46,858 nt of DNA from an uncultured Alphaproteobacteria bacterium (GTDB taxonomy: Bacteria > Pseudomonadota > Alphaproteobacteria > RF32 > CAG-239). The stretch lies in contig CALXTI010000010.1 of the NCBI GenBank assembly GCA_944391395.1, positions 1 through 46,858 of the forward strand, written 5' to 3'. The notes under the pieces are model-generated. The model was given only the letters and a program-made list of their open reading frames with translations. It did no database searches and had not been told where the DNA came from. A program made the translations under genes and the position numbers. Below, piece by piece: positions 17,912-26,467 of this stretch. Position 1 is the first letter of the stretch. Each line of letters starts with the position of its first letter.

Positions 17912-18811
17912 CTATTCTGTTTTTTGGTGATTTAAGAGTTTCGGGCTTACCCACATTTTACCCTGCCGCAAAAATTCCGGCAGCTCTTTCAGCGAAGACG
18001 CTCCAGCCGCTTTGGCATGGCCGCCGCCGCCAAATTTCTCCGCAATTTTTGAAACATCGACATTATCTTTTGCCGTGTAAAACGATAAATTCCACCGGTT
18101 TTTCTTGTTCATGAAAAAATTGACCATCATGTCATAATCTTTGATATTGTCCAAAGAATCGTAAAACTCCGAATATCCTTGGGCAATGTTGGCGCAAATG
18201 CATCTTAACCCTTCATATTCGCTCTCAAAAGCCTCGGCGCGCGCCAAACGGAAATTACGATTGCGGATGTAAGATAAAATCGCCTTTCCTTTTTCCACCA
18301 TCGCGTCAATATCCATCGTATCTTCTATCAGTTCATGCCAGACTTTGTCCGTCGGGCGGTTGACGCCCAGTGCCTGCATGGCATATTCAAAAGCGCGTAC
18401 GCGTTTGTCGCGCAAATCAAACACGTCGTTTAGTCCCAAAAGTTTGATTCCGAGCGGCAGCGGACGTTCGGGATAAAAATATTCCCACGTCAAAATTATG
18501 GCCGCGGTTCCGACTTTACGGATACCTTTAATCGGTTCACATCCTTTTTCGGCCAACATTTTTTCATATTGCTCAATAACCGAAACATGATGGTCTATCC
18601 AGACAAAATCAATCTTTTGGCTTAACTCAAACATAAAATCCACGGGAAGCGAAATGTCGCAGACAACGACTTTATCATGCTTTAAAATTTCATCATACGG
18701 AATTTCCATATCATGGTTCAATCCCATCAGTTCCATATCCGGGTAGACACTTTTAACAACGGCGGCCGAACCTTTCCCGTCATGATCTGCTATGTGATAT
18801 ATGCACAACAT
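17912..18811 (-). CDS. DHH/DHHA1 family phosphoesterase
   Basis: The protein has 299 residues. DHH-family metal-binding motifs are HIADHDGKGSAA near the N-terminus, VVVCDIS, and IDHHVS (the DHH signature near residue 94). The C-terminal DHHA1 motif GGGGHAKAAGAS binds substrate. Such proteins include oligoribonuclease/pAp phosphatase NrnA and c-di-AMP phosphodiesterases. The exact substrate is not set by the sequence; nanoRNA or pAp is the general expectation. It sits between the MBL-fold hydrolase and dnaJ on the minus strand. Confidence 0.85.
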   Translation of the reverse strand: MLCIYHIADHDGKGSAAVVKSVYPDMELMGLNHDMEIPYDEILKHDKVVVCDISLPVDFMFELSQKIDFVWIDHHVSVIEQYEKMLAEKGCEPIKGIRKVGTAAIILTWEYFYPERPLPLGIKLLGLNDVFDLRDKRVRAFEYAMQALGVNRPTDKVWHELIEDTMDIDAMVEKGKAILSYIRNRNFRLARAEAFESEYEGLRCICANIAQGYSEFYDSLDNIKDYDMMVNFFMNKKNRWNLSFYTAKDNVDVSKIAEKFGGGGHAKAAGASSLKELPEFLRQGKMWVSPKLLNHQKTE

Positions 18812-18829
18812 TTTTTAGTTCCTTATTAG

Positions 18830-19615
18830 TTAAATATCTATCACCATGTTATCATACGCCGGCGTCACGTCGGGCGGTGTCAACGCATTGACGGCATCAT
18901 AATCGCATTCCGTTGCCATATGGTTGATAATCGTATGATGCGGTTTTATGATATTGACATATTCCAAGAGCTTGTCAAGCCCCATATGCGTTCCCTGCCC
19001 GGTCAACGTCGTCAATGGCAAGACCAAAATTTTCGGACGTTTTTGTATCATAGCCAAACCTTCTTCGGAAATAGCCCGGCAATCCGCTATATACACAATC
19101 TCTCCGTCATTGAAGATATAGCCGGTGGAATGAACCGGATGCCCGTTTAACGCAATCGGCATAATTTTTAAATTTTTTATGAAAAAATCCTGCCCTTCCG
19201 CAATCGTGTTAATAATCATACTGGGACGAAACATCGGGTTATTAACCTGATTTTTTTCCACCACCAGATAAGGAAAACGTTCCTGAATCGCTTCGGCAGT
19301 TTCTTTGTTGGCATAAATATCCAGCGGTTGACCGCTAAGTCGGTTTAAATCGCGCAAATCATCAATGCCGTGCAAATGGTCGGCGTGGCCGTGCGTGTAC
19401 AGCACACCGTCCACTCGGCAGATGGCGTTGTCCAAAAGCTGCATCCTTATGTCCGGTGATGTGTCAATCAAAACTTTTGTCCCGGCAGATTCAAGATATG
19501 TTCCGGCGCGTCTTCTGATGTTTTTCGGATTGTTCGGATTGCAGGCGCCCCATCCGCCGGCAATCGACGGAACCCCCGGAGCCGCGCCGCTACCCATGAT
19601 AATCAACCTACTCAT
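18830..19615 (-). CDS. MBL-fold metallo-hydrolase (PhnP-like)
   Basis: The protein has 261 residues. The metal-binding motif is THGHADHLHGIDDLR (HxHxDH). The N-terminus has GSGAAPGVPSIAGGWGAC, and conserved NGHP and NHM sequences provide further likely ligands. Relatives are annotated as PhnP-like or phosphoribosyl cyclic phosphodiesterases. In Alphaproteobacteria this gene regularly follows tatD, as it does here with a 15-bp gap. No phn genes are near, so a role in phosphonate use is not supported; a general phosphodiesterase is the safer call. Confidence 0.85.
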   Translation of the reverse strand: MSRLIIMGSGAAPGVPSIAGGWGACNPNNPKNIRRRAGTYLESAGTKVLIDTSPDIRMQLLDNAICRVDGVLYTHGHADHLHGIDDLRDLNRLSGQPLDIYANKETAEAIQERFPYLVVEKNQVNNPMFRPSMIINTIAEGQDFFIKNLKIMPIALNGHPVHSTGYIFNDGEIVYIADCRAISEEGLAMIQKRPKILVLPLTTLTGQGTHMGLDKLLEYVNIIKPHHTIINHMATECDYDAVNALTPPDVTPAYDNMVIDI

Positions 19616-19630
19616 TTTTCACTTCTTTCT

Positions 19631-20407
19631 TTATTTTTCAGCTTTGGTGTACAATTTGAAAAAGTTATTTGTTGTTATAGCCGATATTTCCGCCAAATCA
19701 AGAGTTTTTATCGTTGCCAGACACTTTGCCGTATGTATGACATACGCCGGTTCGTTGACCTTGCCACGCAATGGTACGGGCGCCAGATACGGACTGTCGG
19801 TTTCAACCAGCAAACGATTTGTCGGAACTTTTTGAAAAGCCTGTCTTAAATCTTCCGACTTATTAAATGTAATTATTCCCGAGGCGGATATGTAAAAACC
19901 GATATCCAGAGCCGCTTCAGCCAATTTCCAAGCCGACGAATAGCAATGTATCACCCCTTTGAATTTTTTTTGTTTATAAGCATCCGTGAGCAGTTCAATC
20001 GTATCATCTTCGGCATCTCGTGTGTGAACGACCAACGGCAGGCCGCTTTCCTGCGCCGCCGTTATCATTTTTCGGAAAACTTTAATCTGTACGTCTCTCG
20101 GGCTGAAATCATAAAAATAATCCAAACCGCATTCGCCGATGCCGACAACTTTTTTCTCAGTTGTGTTTTTTAAGACATCTTCAACCGTTACCTCGGCATA
20201 TTCCGAGGCATTATGCGGATGCACACCGGTTAATGTAAACACATTCGGATATCGGCGGCAAATTTCGAGCTGTGTCGGCAGTTCATCAAACAAGCCGCCG
20301 GCATTAAGCACATAACCCACTTCGGCGCTTTGCGCTCTTTCCATCACTTCGGTCAAACGACCGAACAATTCTTCCGAGCTTAGATGGCAGTGACTATCGA
20401 CCAGCAT
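19631..20407 (-). CDS. tatD: TatD family metal-dependent hydrolase/DNase
   Basis: The protein has 258 residues from the ATG at 20407, giving the canonical start MLVDSHCHL. That start overlaps the holB stop by 14 bases. Metal ligands are visible in DSHCHL, GIGECGLDY, VVHTRDAEDD, IHCYSS and ETDSPYLAP. TatD proteins are 3'-5' exonucleases acting on damaged DNA. The frame could extend 9 codons upstream, but the DSHCHL start matches the family. Confidence 0.95.
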   Translation of the reverse strand: MLVDSHCHLSSEELFGRLTEVMERAQSAEVGYVLNAGGLFDELPTQLEICRRYPNVFTLTGVHPHNASEYAEVTVEDVLKNTTEKKVVGIGECGLDYFYDFSPRDVQIKVFRKMITAAQESGLPLVVHTRDAEDDTIELLTDAYKQKKFKGVIHCYSSAWKLAEAALDIGFYISASGIITFNKSEDLRQAFQKVPTNRLLVETDSPYLAPVPLRGKVNEPAYVIHTAKCLATIKTLDLAEISAITTNNFFKLYTKAEK

Positions 20408-21452
20408 CCGCCACCGCCTTGCATATTGTTGCAATTATGTTGAGCATGGCTTGTCGTTTATCCATGTTCAGTGCCGTTGTTTCATTTAAGACCAGCAAGG
20501 TCTTTTCCCACGCTTCGCCTATTTGTCGGACATTGTCGCCACTTTTGATGAAATCGGAAAGAAACTTCAACACCAATTCAACCGTCAAATCCCAGACATT
20601 TTCATCGGTTGCCGCCGCATCGCTTAACGCAATCGCCAAATTTAAATCGAATTTATTGCCGGCATAAAACAATTTTTCCAAATTACCATATATATTCAAG
20701 CCGTCGTTGACGGCATAATTTATGGCTTTACCGATGCTGCCCGAACTGATTTTGGCAATACCTGCCATGGCGGTTTCCGACAAATCCGGAGTATAGCGTC
20801 TTAACAACGAAACGACCGTTTCTTGCGCAAGCGGCTGCAGATTGAGTTTGGCACAACGAGATTTTATGGTCGGCAGCAGATGATTCGGATTATGACACAC
20901 AAGCAAAAGTAGACTTTTTACCGGCGGTTCTTCCAAAACTTTTAAAATAGCGTTGGCACTGGCCGTGTTCAAGTCATCGGCGCTGTCGACAATGACAATC
21001 CGCCAGTTGCCGTCAAAAGATTTTTTATTTAGAAACTCATTGATTGTGCGTACTTCATCGACTTTGATAACGGCTGATTTTTTCAAATCCTGCAATTCAT
21101 CATCGTTTAGCGCATCGCCATCGCGAATGGCTTTAATGATTTTTTTCTTGTCGCTTTCAATAAAATCGCGTTCCAAAACTTTTAAATCCGGGTGCGAGCC
21201 GTTGGCAACCAGACGAAACGCCGGATTGTTTTCCGTGATAGCAAGCGATGTGTATTCCTGTCGGCGATTTTCATCCGCCGCCAGCAAAAAACGCGCCATG
21301 CGATATGCCAAAGTGGCCTTGCCAATGCCTTCCGGACCGGTAATCAGCCAAGAATGATGCAAAGCTCCGGCTTTCCATGCGTTCAAAAATATTTTCTCGG
21401 CTTCGTCGTGTCCGCTTAAAAACGAGTTGGTTCGCGGTGAAGGTGCGTTCAT
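20394..21452 (-). CDS. holB: DNA polymerase III subunit delta' (HolB)
   Basis: The protein has 352 residues. An AAA+ clamp-loader fold shows Walker A GPEGIGKAT near residue 40, VDEVRTINEFL, and a Walker B-like VIVDSADDLNTASANAILKVLEEPP ending in the SRC motif IKSRCAKL. The zinc-binding cysteines of the usual DnaX/HolB module are absent near Walker A, as in many alphaproteobacterial HolB proteins. It helps load the beta sliding clamp. It lies 9 bp after tmk. In many relatives metG separates holB and tatD; here tatD overlaps holB directly. Confidence 0.93.
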   Translation of the reverse strand: MNAPSPRTNSFLSGHDEAEKIFLNAWKAGALHHSWLITGPEGIGKATLAYRMARFLLAADENRRQEYTSLAITENNPAFRLVANGSHPDLKVLERDFIESDKKKIIKAIRDGDALNDDELQDLKKSAVIKVDEVRTINEFLNKKSFDGNWRIVIVDSADDLNTASANAILKVLEEPPVKSLLLLVCHNPNHLLPTIKSRCAKLNLQPLAQETVVSLLRRYTPDLSETAMAGIAKISSGSIGKAINYAVNDGLNIYGNLEKLFYAGNKFDLNLAIALSDAAATDENVWDLTVELVLKFLSDFIKSGDNVRQIGEAWEKTLLVLNETTALNMDKRQAMLNIIATICKAVADAGR

Positions 21453-21461
21453 GGTTTTTCT

Positions 21462-22106
21462 CTACAATTCAAACCGCTGCGAAACAATATCGACAATTTC
21501 CAGATGCAGCTCATCAATCGGTTTGTCGGCATCAAGCACCACACACCTTTCCGGATTGTCTTTTGCTATCTCAAGAAAACCGCTCCGTAAGCGTTCATGC
21601 CAAATCAACCCCTGATTTTCAATACGGGTTTCTTTGTTTGTCATAGTTTCCGCTTTTTTGAAAGAACGCGCCAGACCGATTTGCGGATCAATATCCAGAA
21701 TAATTGTTAAATCCGGCACGAAATCGCCGACGGCGAATCTATATAAAGCCTGAATATCCTCTTTGGATAATCGTTTGTCATAAGCATAATACTGATAAGC
21801 CATTGTTGAATCGGCAAAACGGTCGCTTAGCACCCAAGTATCATTTTCCATGGCCGGCCACACTTTTTGCACCATGTGCAGCCGTCTATCGGCAAAAAAC
21901 AGCAAAGCTTCGGCCACGGCATCAAGTTTGTTGACCTCCCCTTCGGTTAATATCCGCCGCAATTCCGCCCCAACTTCCGTTCCGCCCGGTTCTTTGGTCA
22001 ACAACGTTTGTTTGTTTTTTTGTTTAAGAAAATCGTTTAATAGTTTGATTTGGGTTGATTTTCCCGTTCCTTCCCCGCCTTCAAAGGTGATGAATTTTCC
22101 CGACAT
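21462..22106 (-). CDS. tmk: Thymidylate kinase
   Basis: The protein has 214 residues. The P-loop is FEGGEGTGKST at residues 8-18, the substrate motif is LSDRFADSTMAYQ, and the lid region follows DIDPQIGLARS. It phosphorylates dTMP to dTDP. The start abuts the dacA stop with no gap, and holB follows after 9 bp, so all three are almost surely on one transcript. Confidence 0.97.
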   Translation of the reverse strand: MSGKFITFEGGEGTGKSTQIKLLNDFLKQKNKQTLLTKEPGGTEVGAELRRILTEGEVNKLDAVAEALLFFADRRLHMVQKVWPAMENDTWVLSDRFADSTMAYQYYAYDKRLSKEDIQALYRFAVGDFVPDLTIILDIDPQIGLARSFKKAETMTNKETRIENQGLIWHERLRSGFLEIAKDNPERCVVLDADKPIDELHLEIVDIVSQRFEL

Positions 22107-23252
22107 CTATTTGTTTCCCAGCACCAGATATTTAAGATTTGCGATAAATTTTCCCCATAAGCCGAGTTCGGCGACATCCGCACCTGCCGTCAAATCAATC
22201 TTGCGGATATTGCCGTCCGGATCGCTTAATTCGGCATAACCGATAACCTCACCTGTTTTTATCGGCGCTTTAACCGGTTCGTCATAAACAATTTTCATAT
22301 TATATTGGCTGCGCATACTGCGGCGAACGGTTTCGACCACATCGTCTGGCACCGTTAACGGCACGGTTTTGGCCACACCATACCAGACCGGAATTTCGGC
22401 CAACACTTGTCCGGCTGACAAAATCTGATAATTGTCAAATTCGCGAAAACCGTAATTCATCAGGCGTTCGGCTTCTTCAGAGCGCTCTTTGTTGCTGTTC
22501 ATGCCGCCCATGACTTCAATCAATCGGCGCCCGTTTTTGGCGACCGATGCCGTCAAACAAAAACCGGCCTCCTCGGTGTGTCCGGTTTTTAAGCCGTCCG
22601 CCCCGTTCATGCTGTATAATAAAGGATTGCGGTTTCCCTGACGTATATTGTTGTGCGTGAATTCTTTTTCGGAAAAAATATGGTAGAATTCCGGAAATTC
22701 TTTGATGATGCGGCGCGCCAACAAAGCCAGGTCTTCAACCGACATTTTCTGATCCGGATGCGGCAAGCCGGTCGAATTGGCAAACGTACTGTTCTTTAAC
22801 CCGATTTCTTCCGCTGTTTCGTTCATCAAAACCGCAAAGTCTTCTTCCGTTCCGGCTATATTTTCCGCCGCTACGATGCACGCATCATTGCCGGATTGAA
22901 CAATGATGCCCTGTAACAAATCTTCCACCGGAACTTTTTCTCCGATTTTTAAAAACATCGTTGAACCGCCGCTGGCAGCTCCGCCTTTACGCCAGGCGTT
23001 TTCGCTGACGGTAAACGTATCTTCCAATGAAAGCGACCCCTCTCTTAACTTGTCAAAAATAATGTAAATCGTCATCAGTTTGCTCATGGAAGCCGGTGCC
23101 ATTTTGACGTCATGATTTTTGGTGTAAATATAAGCGCCCGTATCATAATCCATTAAAATAGCATTGCGCGCCGTCGTTTCAAATGCATCGGCGTTGGCGG
23201 CAATCCCGCCGCACAACAATGCCGTCAGAACAATTTTTTTTGCATTTATCAT
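22107..23252 (-). CDS. dacA: D-alanyl-D-alanine carboxypeptidase (PBP5/6 family)
   Basis: The protein has 381 residues from the ATG at 23252; a TTG one codon earlier is ignored because AGGAG is well spaced for the ATG. A signal peptide precedes ANADAFETTARNAILMD. Catalytic motifs are SxxK in APASMSKLMT, SxN in VQSGNDAC and KTG in DGLKTGHTEEAG. A C-terminal PBP5-type beta domain follows. The enzyme trims the terminal D-Ala of peptidoglycan stem peptides in the periplasm. It follows rlpA after 12 bp, a standard alphaproteobacterial pairing. Confidence 0.96.
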   Translation of the reverse strand: MINAKKIVLTALLCGGIAANADAFETTARNAILMDYDTGAYIYTKNHDVKMAPASMSKLMTIYIIFDKLREGSLSLEDTFTVSENAWRKGGAASGGSTMFLKIGEKVPVEDLLQGIIVQSGNDACIVAAENIAGTEEDFAVLMNETAEEIGLKNSTFANSTGLPHPDQKMSVEDLALLARRIIKEFPEFYHIFSEKEFTHNNIRQGNRNPLLYSMNGADGLKTGHTEEAGFCLTASVAKNGRRLIEVMGGMNSNKERSEEAERLMNYGFREFDNYQILSAGQVLAEIPVWYGVAKTVPLTVPDDVVETVRRSMRSQYNMKIVYDEPVKAPIKTGEVIGYAELSDPDGNIRKIDLTAGADVAELGLWGKFIANLKYLVLGNK

Positions 23253-23264
23253 CAATGTTTCTCC

Positions 23265-24065
23265 TTACTCCCTAATTATCCTGGCATCATAAACGCCATA
23301 ATTTCTGACCTTGTTAAGCGTTACTTCGGCTTCTTCCTCGTGCGAAAAAGGACCTAAGCGAACCCGATAAAAAGGCGCGCCGGAAACATAGGCTTCAAAA
23401 ACACGGCTGCTGCCAAAACGCGACAACCTCGCATTTAAATTATCGGCCAAATCTTTTTGCGAGAACGAACCTGCCTGAACGTAGAAAACCTTATCGACGC
23501 CGTCATAGGCGGAATTGTTTGACATTGCATAACTTTTCGATGAGCTTTGACCAAGCATCGCTGCTTTCAAAGCTTTGCTCTCTTCCGGCAAAATATCTAC
23601 CCGAACTTTGGTAACACCTTTGGTCTGATAGCCCAAAAGCTGTGCACCGCGTTTGGAAATGTCTATTATCCGGTCTTTGGCATACGGCCCGCGGTCGTTG
23701 ACGCGCAATACCAGCGAACGGCCGTTTTCAAGATTGGTAACCCTGACGATGGATGGCAGCGGCAAAGTCCGGTGCGCCGCCGTTAAAGTATTCATGTCAT
23801 AACGTTCGCCGTTGGCGGTTTTCTTGGCGTGAAAATCATCACCGTACCAACTGGCCATACCGACTTCCGAATAATCATAATCCTCGGCGGGATAATACCA
23901 CTTACCCATAATTTTATACGGGCTGCCGATTTTGTAGACGCCGCCGTATTGCTTGATGGCAATCGCTTGCGCCTGAGGCGACAACCCCGTCAATTCGGGC
24001 GTTCCGCTTGAAGAACAGGCGTTTAACAATGCCAAGCCGCATAAAATCAACAAATGTTTTTTCAT
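23265..24065 (-). CDS. rlpA: RlpA-like lipoprotein (DPBB + SPOR domains)
   Basis: The protein has 266 residues from the ATG at 24065; upstream in-frame starts at 24074 and 24077 are possible. A short signal peptide ends in the lipobox LLNAC, so it is a predicted Lol substrate. The DPBB domain has VGMASWYGDDFHAKKTANGE and LVLRVNDRGPYAKDRIIDIS, including the Asp of the lytic site. A C-terminal SPOR domain (FYVQAGSFSQKDLADNL) binds denuded septal glycan. RlpA is a septal lytic transglycosylase or septal-ring protein depending on species. Confidence 0.95.
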   Translation of the reverse strand: MKKHLLILCGLALLNACSSSGTPELTGLSPQAQAIAIKQYGGVYKIGSPYKIMGKWYYPAEDYDYSEVGMASWYGDDFHAKKTANGERYDMNTLTAAHRTLPLPSIVRVTNLENGRSLVLRVNDRGPYAKDRIIDISKRGAQLLGYQTKGVTKVRVDILPEESKALKAAMLGQSSSKSYAMSNNSAYDGVDKVFYVQAGSFSQKDLADNLNARLSRFGSSRVFEAYVSGAPFYRVRLGPFSHEEEAEVTLNKVRNYGVYDARIIRE

Positions 24066-24171
24066 GTAGTTCATCAACTTAAGTTCGTTTATAACTCTAA
24101 TTGCTATAATTTAACTTGTTTTTTTCCGTTCGTCCAGCTTCAATTTGTCCCTGTGCATTCTTATTCAAACA

Positions 24172-25455
24172 CTACGGCTTTAAAACTTTTTTTTGCGGCT
24201 GTACCGGAACTGCAAATCCAAGCTTGGAATTGTAGTTGTTGATTTTGTTTAGCAGTTGATAATCCGGATAACCGTCTTGGTGCAGACGAGCCTTTGCCTG
24301 CAAACGCTTTACCGCATCTTTGGTTTTGGAACCCAAAATCCCGTCTTCTTTAAGCTTGGTGTTAAGAACTTTGTTGGCAAAAGCCTGCACCTTTTGCACT
24401 TCTTGATTCGTCAGAACATATTGCTGCTCGGCTTTGACGGGTTGATATTTATCATCATTCCCGGCATAATCAGCCAAAATGCCGATTGCCAGAGCATAAT
24501 TTTCCGAACGATTCCAAATCATAATTCGCTTAAAATTGCTAAAAACAATGTAGGCGGCGCCCTTACGCCCGTCGGGAATAATGACGGAACCTTTCAGCTC
24601 ATCCGGATACGGAAGTTTTTTTCCGTCAGCCGTCAACACGCCGATTTCACGCCATTGCCGTACGGTTTTAGTCGTGTTTCTCCCGGCCAGACGATAATCA
24701 AAACTCCACGGCAGGCGGACTTCCCCGCCCCATGGCTCATCGTACTTCCACCCCAGGCTGTTCAGATAATTGGCGGCCGAACCTATCGCATCGTCTAAGC
24801 TGTCCCAGATATCAATCACGCCGTCATTGTCGTAATCTATGGCATAAGCGTTATAAGTTGAAGGCATAAATTGAAAATGCCCCATGGCGCCCGCCCACGA
24901 ACCCATCATTTTATCATTGTCCAAATCATATTTTTCCATGATTTTCAAGACATTATACAGTTCGTTTTTAAAAAATTCAGAACGACGGTTGTTATAACTT
25001 AAATTGGTCAAGCCGTCAATTAAGTGATATTTGCCTTTATTTTGCCCGAAATTGCTTTCAAGCCCCCAAAAAGCCGTCAAATAATTAAGCGGAACATGAT
25101 ATTTTTTCTCAAGGCCGGGGTATCTTTCTTGCAGTTGTCGATAATGCCGGCGGGTGATTTTGACCCGTTTGGCATTAATCATCCGGTTGAGATAGTTTTT
25201 GGAAGTTAAAACAAATTCAGCCTGATGTTTATCCTGTTCCACCACCTCAGGGCATTCATGATAATAGGTGTTGTCGCCATAAGCTTTGCGAATGGTTTTT
25301 TTTGAAACGCCACGCTCCAGCATTTCTTCTTTTAAGCTTTCCAGCCAATCAAGCCATGCCTCGGGAGCTTTGGCGCTTTTCTCGGCAAACACGTTGGCCG
25401 GCGCCAACAATCCGAACAGCACCAATAAAGCTATTGTCTTTTTGATTCGATACAT
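24172..25455 (-). CDS. mltB: Lytic murein transglycosylase, MltB family
   Basis: The protein has 427 residues. It has a signal peptide (MYRIKKTIALLVLFGLLAPANVFA, no lipobox, so soluble periplasmic). The SLT_2 domain contains the catalytic Glu in WGLESNFGQNKG and the glycan-binding GAMGHFQFMPSTY. A C-terminal PG_binding_1 domain (LKEDGILGSKTKDAVKRLQ) is present. It cleaves peptidoglycan glycan strands, leaving 1,6-anhydroMurNAc ends. It is upstream of rlpA in the direction of transcription, with a 94-bp gap from its stop to the rlpA frame. Confidence 0.95.
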   Translation of the reverse strand: MYRIKKTIALLVLFGLLAPANVFAEKSAKAPEAWLDWLESLKEEMLERGVSKKTIRKAYGDNTYYHECPEVVEQDKHQAEFVLTSKNYLNRMINAKRVKITRRHYRQLQERYPGLEKKYHVPLNYLTAFWGLESNFGQNKGKYHLIDGLTNLSYNNRRSEFFKNELYNVLKIMEKYDLDNDKMMGSWAGAMGHFQFMPSTYNAYAIDYDNDGVIDIWDSLDDAIGSAANYLNSLGWKYDEPWGGEVRLPWSFDYRLAGRNTTKTVRQWREIGVLTADGKKLPYPDELKGSVIIPDGRKGAAYIVFSNFKRIMIWNRSENYALAIGILADYAGNDDKYQPVKAEQQYVLTNQEVQKVQAFANKVLNTKLKEDGILGSKTKDAVKRLQAKARLHQDGYPDYQLLNKINNYNSKLGFAVPVQPQKKVLKP

Positions 25456-25614
25456 ATTGCCCCCGTATTTTTATGCGAATATAAAGCATTTTTAAGAAAA
25501 TTGCAATTGAGAGTTAAGGTTATAAAGAAGTTATTTTCACTCTTTCGCACCGCGTCGTTTTTTTTTATTTTCGGAAACACAACATCTTCAATAAAGAAAA
25601 ATCGGAGCGGAGAA

Positions 25615-25919
25615 TCTTTAAAGTTGCAAAAAAAAAACGGTTTAGAATATCGGGAAAATAGATACTTCTGCAAATTGAGGAGAAAAAAAGGCGGGAAAAT
25701 GGGAAAAACGAACGACCGAAGAACGGTGCAGATACGCAGCCTTGTTTGAGCGACGTATACAAAATGAGTGCACGAGAGAAAAGAAGGCAAGCAGATGTGC
25801 CGTTATGTGGTCGTTCCATGGTCGAGATGCTCGGGGTGCTGGCAATCATAGGTGTGCTTTCCGTCGGGGCGATGACCGGATATTCCAAAGCCATGCTGAA
25901 ATACAAGCTCAACAAGCAA
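25615..25919 (+). repeat. Prepilin-associated shared block, copy 1
   Basis: A segment of about 305 bp closely matches 34341-34648. It covers upstream noncoding DNA with a 10-A tract at 25628-25637, the ribosome-binding region, the leader codons and the first part of the pilin helix. From 25778 to 25834 the two copies are identical over 57 bp; after that they differ mostly at synonymous positions. The 25456-25614 stretch ahead of the block is AT-rich and I see no gene in it. Confidence 0.9.
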
Positions 25920-26402
25920 AGCGAGCAAATCAATCAAATCATGATGGCTTTGATTGAATACAAATCGGTTCTTTCAACGTTGAAAAACAGCGAATCCGTC
26001 GTTTCGTTGTTTCGAAAGCTCAATGCCTTACCGCCCGAAATGCTGAAACGTAACGAAAACTATTATATCTATGATGTGTTTGACACACCGGTGGAACTGG
26101 CTCGTTCAAGTGGCGGAACCGCATTTTATTTTTCATTTTTATTTACGGGACGAAACGATCAAAACCACACCATTTGCCGTAATATCTTGGAAAGCTTTAA
26201 AGGGTATGCGGCAGAGCTGCATGCGGTCGGGATTAACTCCAACACTTCCGAAAGTGTCAATCAGCAAGACTGGTGGTTCGGTGATCAAGCAAAAACGGAT
26301 GTTTCGCAAAAAATACATATGCTTAATCTTGAAAAAATGCAAAATTTGTGCCAAAAATGTGACAGCAACGCTTGCAGTATTTACGCCATATTTTCCATGT
26401 AA
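25746..26402 (+). CDS. Type IV prepilin-like protein 1 (start codon doubtful)
   Basis: The reading frame gives 218 residues from a TTG at 25746. The aligned ATG of the paralogue (34418) is replaced here by AGG at 25689-25691, though a GAGGAG Shine-Dalgarno remains just before it and the frame stays open through the leader. Other starts are the TTG at 25746 or the ATG at 25764. The likely prepilin cleavage site is CG|RSMVEMLGV, with the conserved Glu at position +5, followed by a hydrophobic helix and GYSKAMLKYKLNKQ. The C-terminal part diverges from the paralogue but shares ICRN..., GYA and a CxxC-x4-C cluster near the end (LCQKCDSNAC). It may be a minor pilin or pseudopilin; pilus assembly genes are not in the window. 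Translation may be impaired. Confidence 0.65.
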   Translation: MSDVYKMSAREKRRQADVPLCGRSMVEMLGVLAIIGVLSVGAMTGYSKAMLKYKLNKQSEQINQIMMALIEYKSVLSTLKNSESVVSLFRKLNALPPEMLKRNENYYIYDVFDTPVELARSSGGTAFYFSFLFTGRNDQNHTICRNILESFKGYAAELHAVGINSNTSESVNQQDWWFGDQAKTDVSQKIHMLNLEKMQNLCQKCDSNACSIYAIFSM

Positions 26403-26412
26403 TATGCGTTAA

Positions 26413-26448
26413 GCAACAAAAAAGCGGCAGATGCCGCTTTTTTGTTGC
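26413..26448. terminator. Bidirectional terminator between prepilin 1 and secF
   Basis: Perfect 17-bp arms (26413-26429 and 26432-26448) around a 2-base centre contain GCGGCA/TGCCGC flanked by A and T runs. It serves converging genes on both strands. Confidence 0.92.
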
Positions 26449-26467
26449 CTGATTTTTCCGATTTTGT

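Noticed and set aside
25501..25749. An 82-codon ORF spanning the prepilin 1 upstream region
   Set aside because: It crosses the noncoding part of the shared block, is Lys/Arg low-complexity, and is not kept in the second copy. Only its short 3' part from ATG 25699 was considered for reinitiation.
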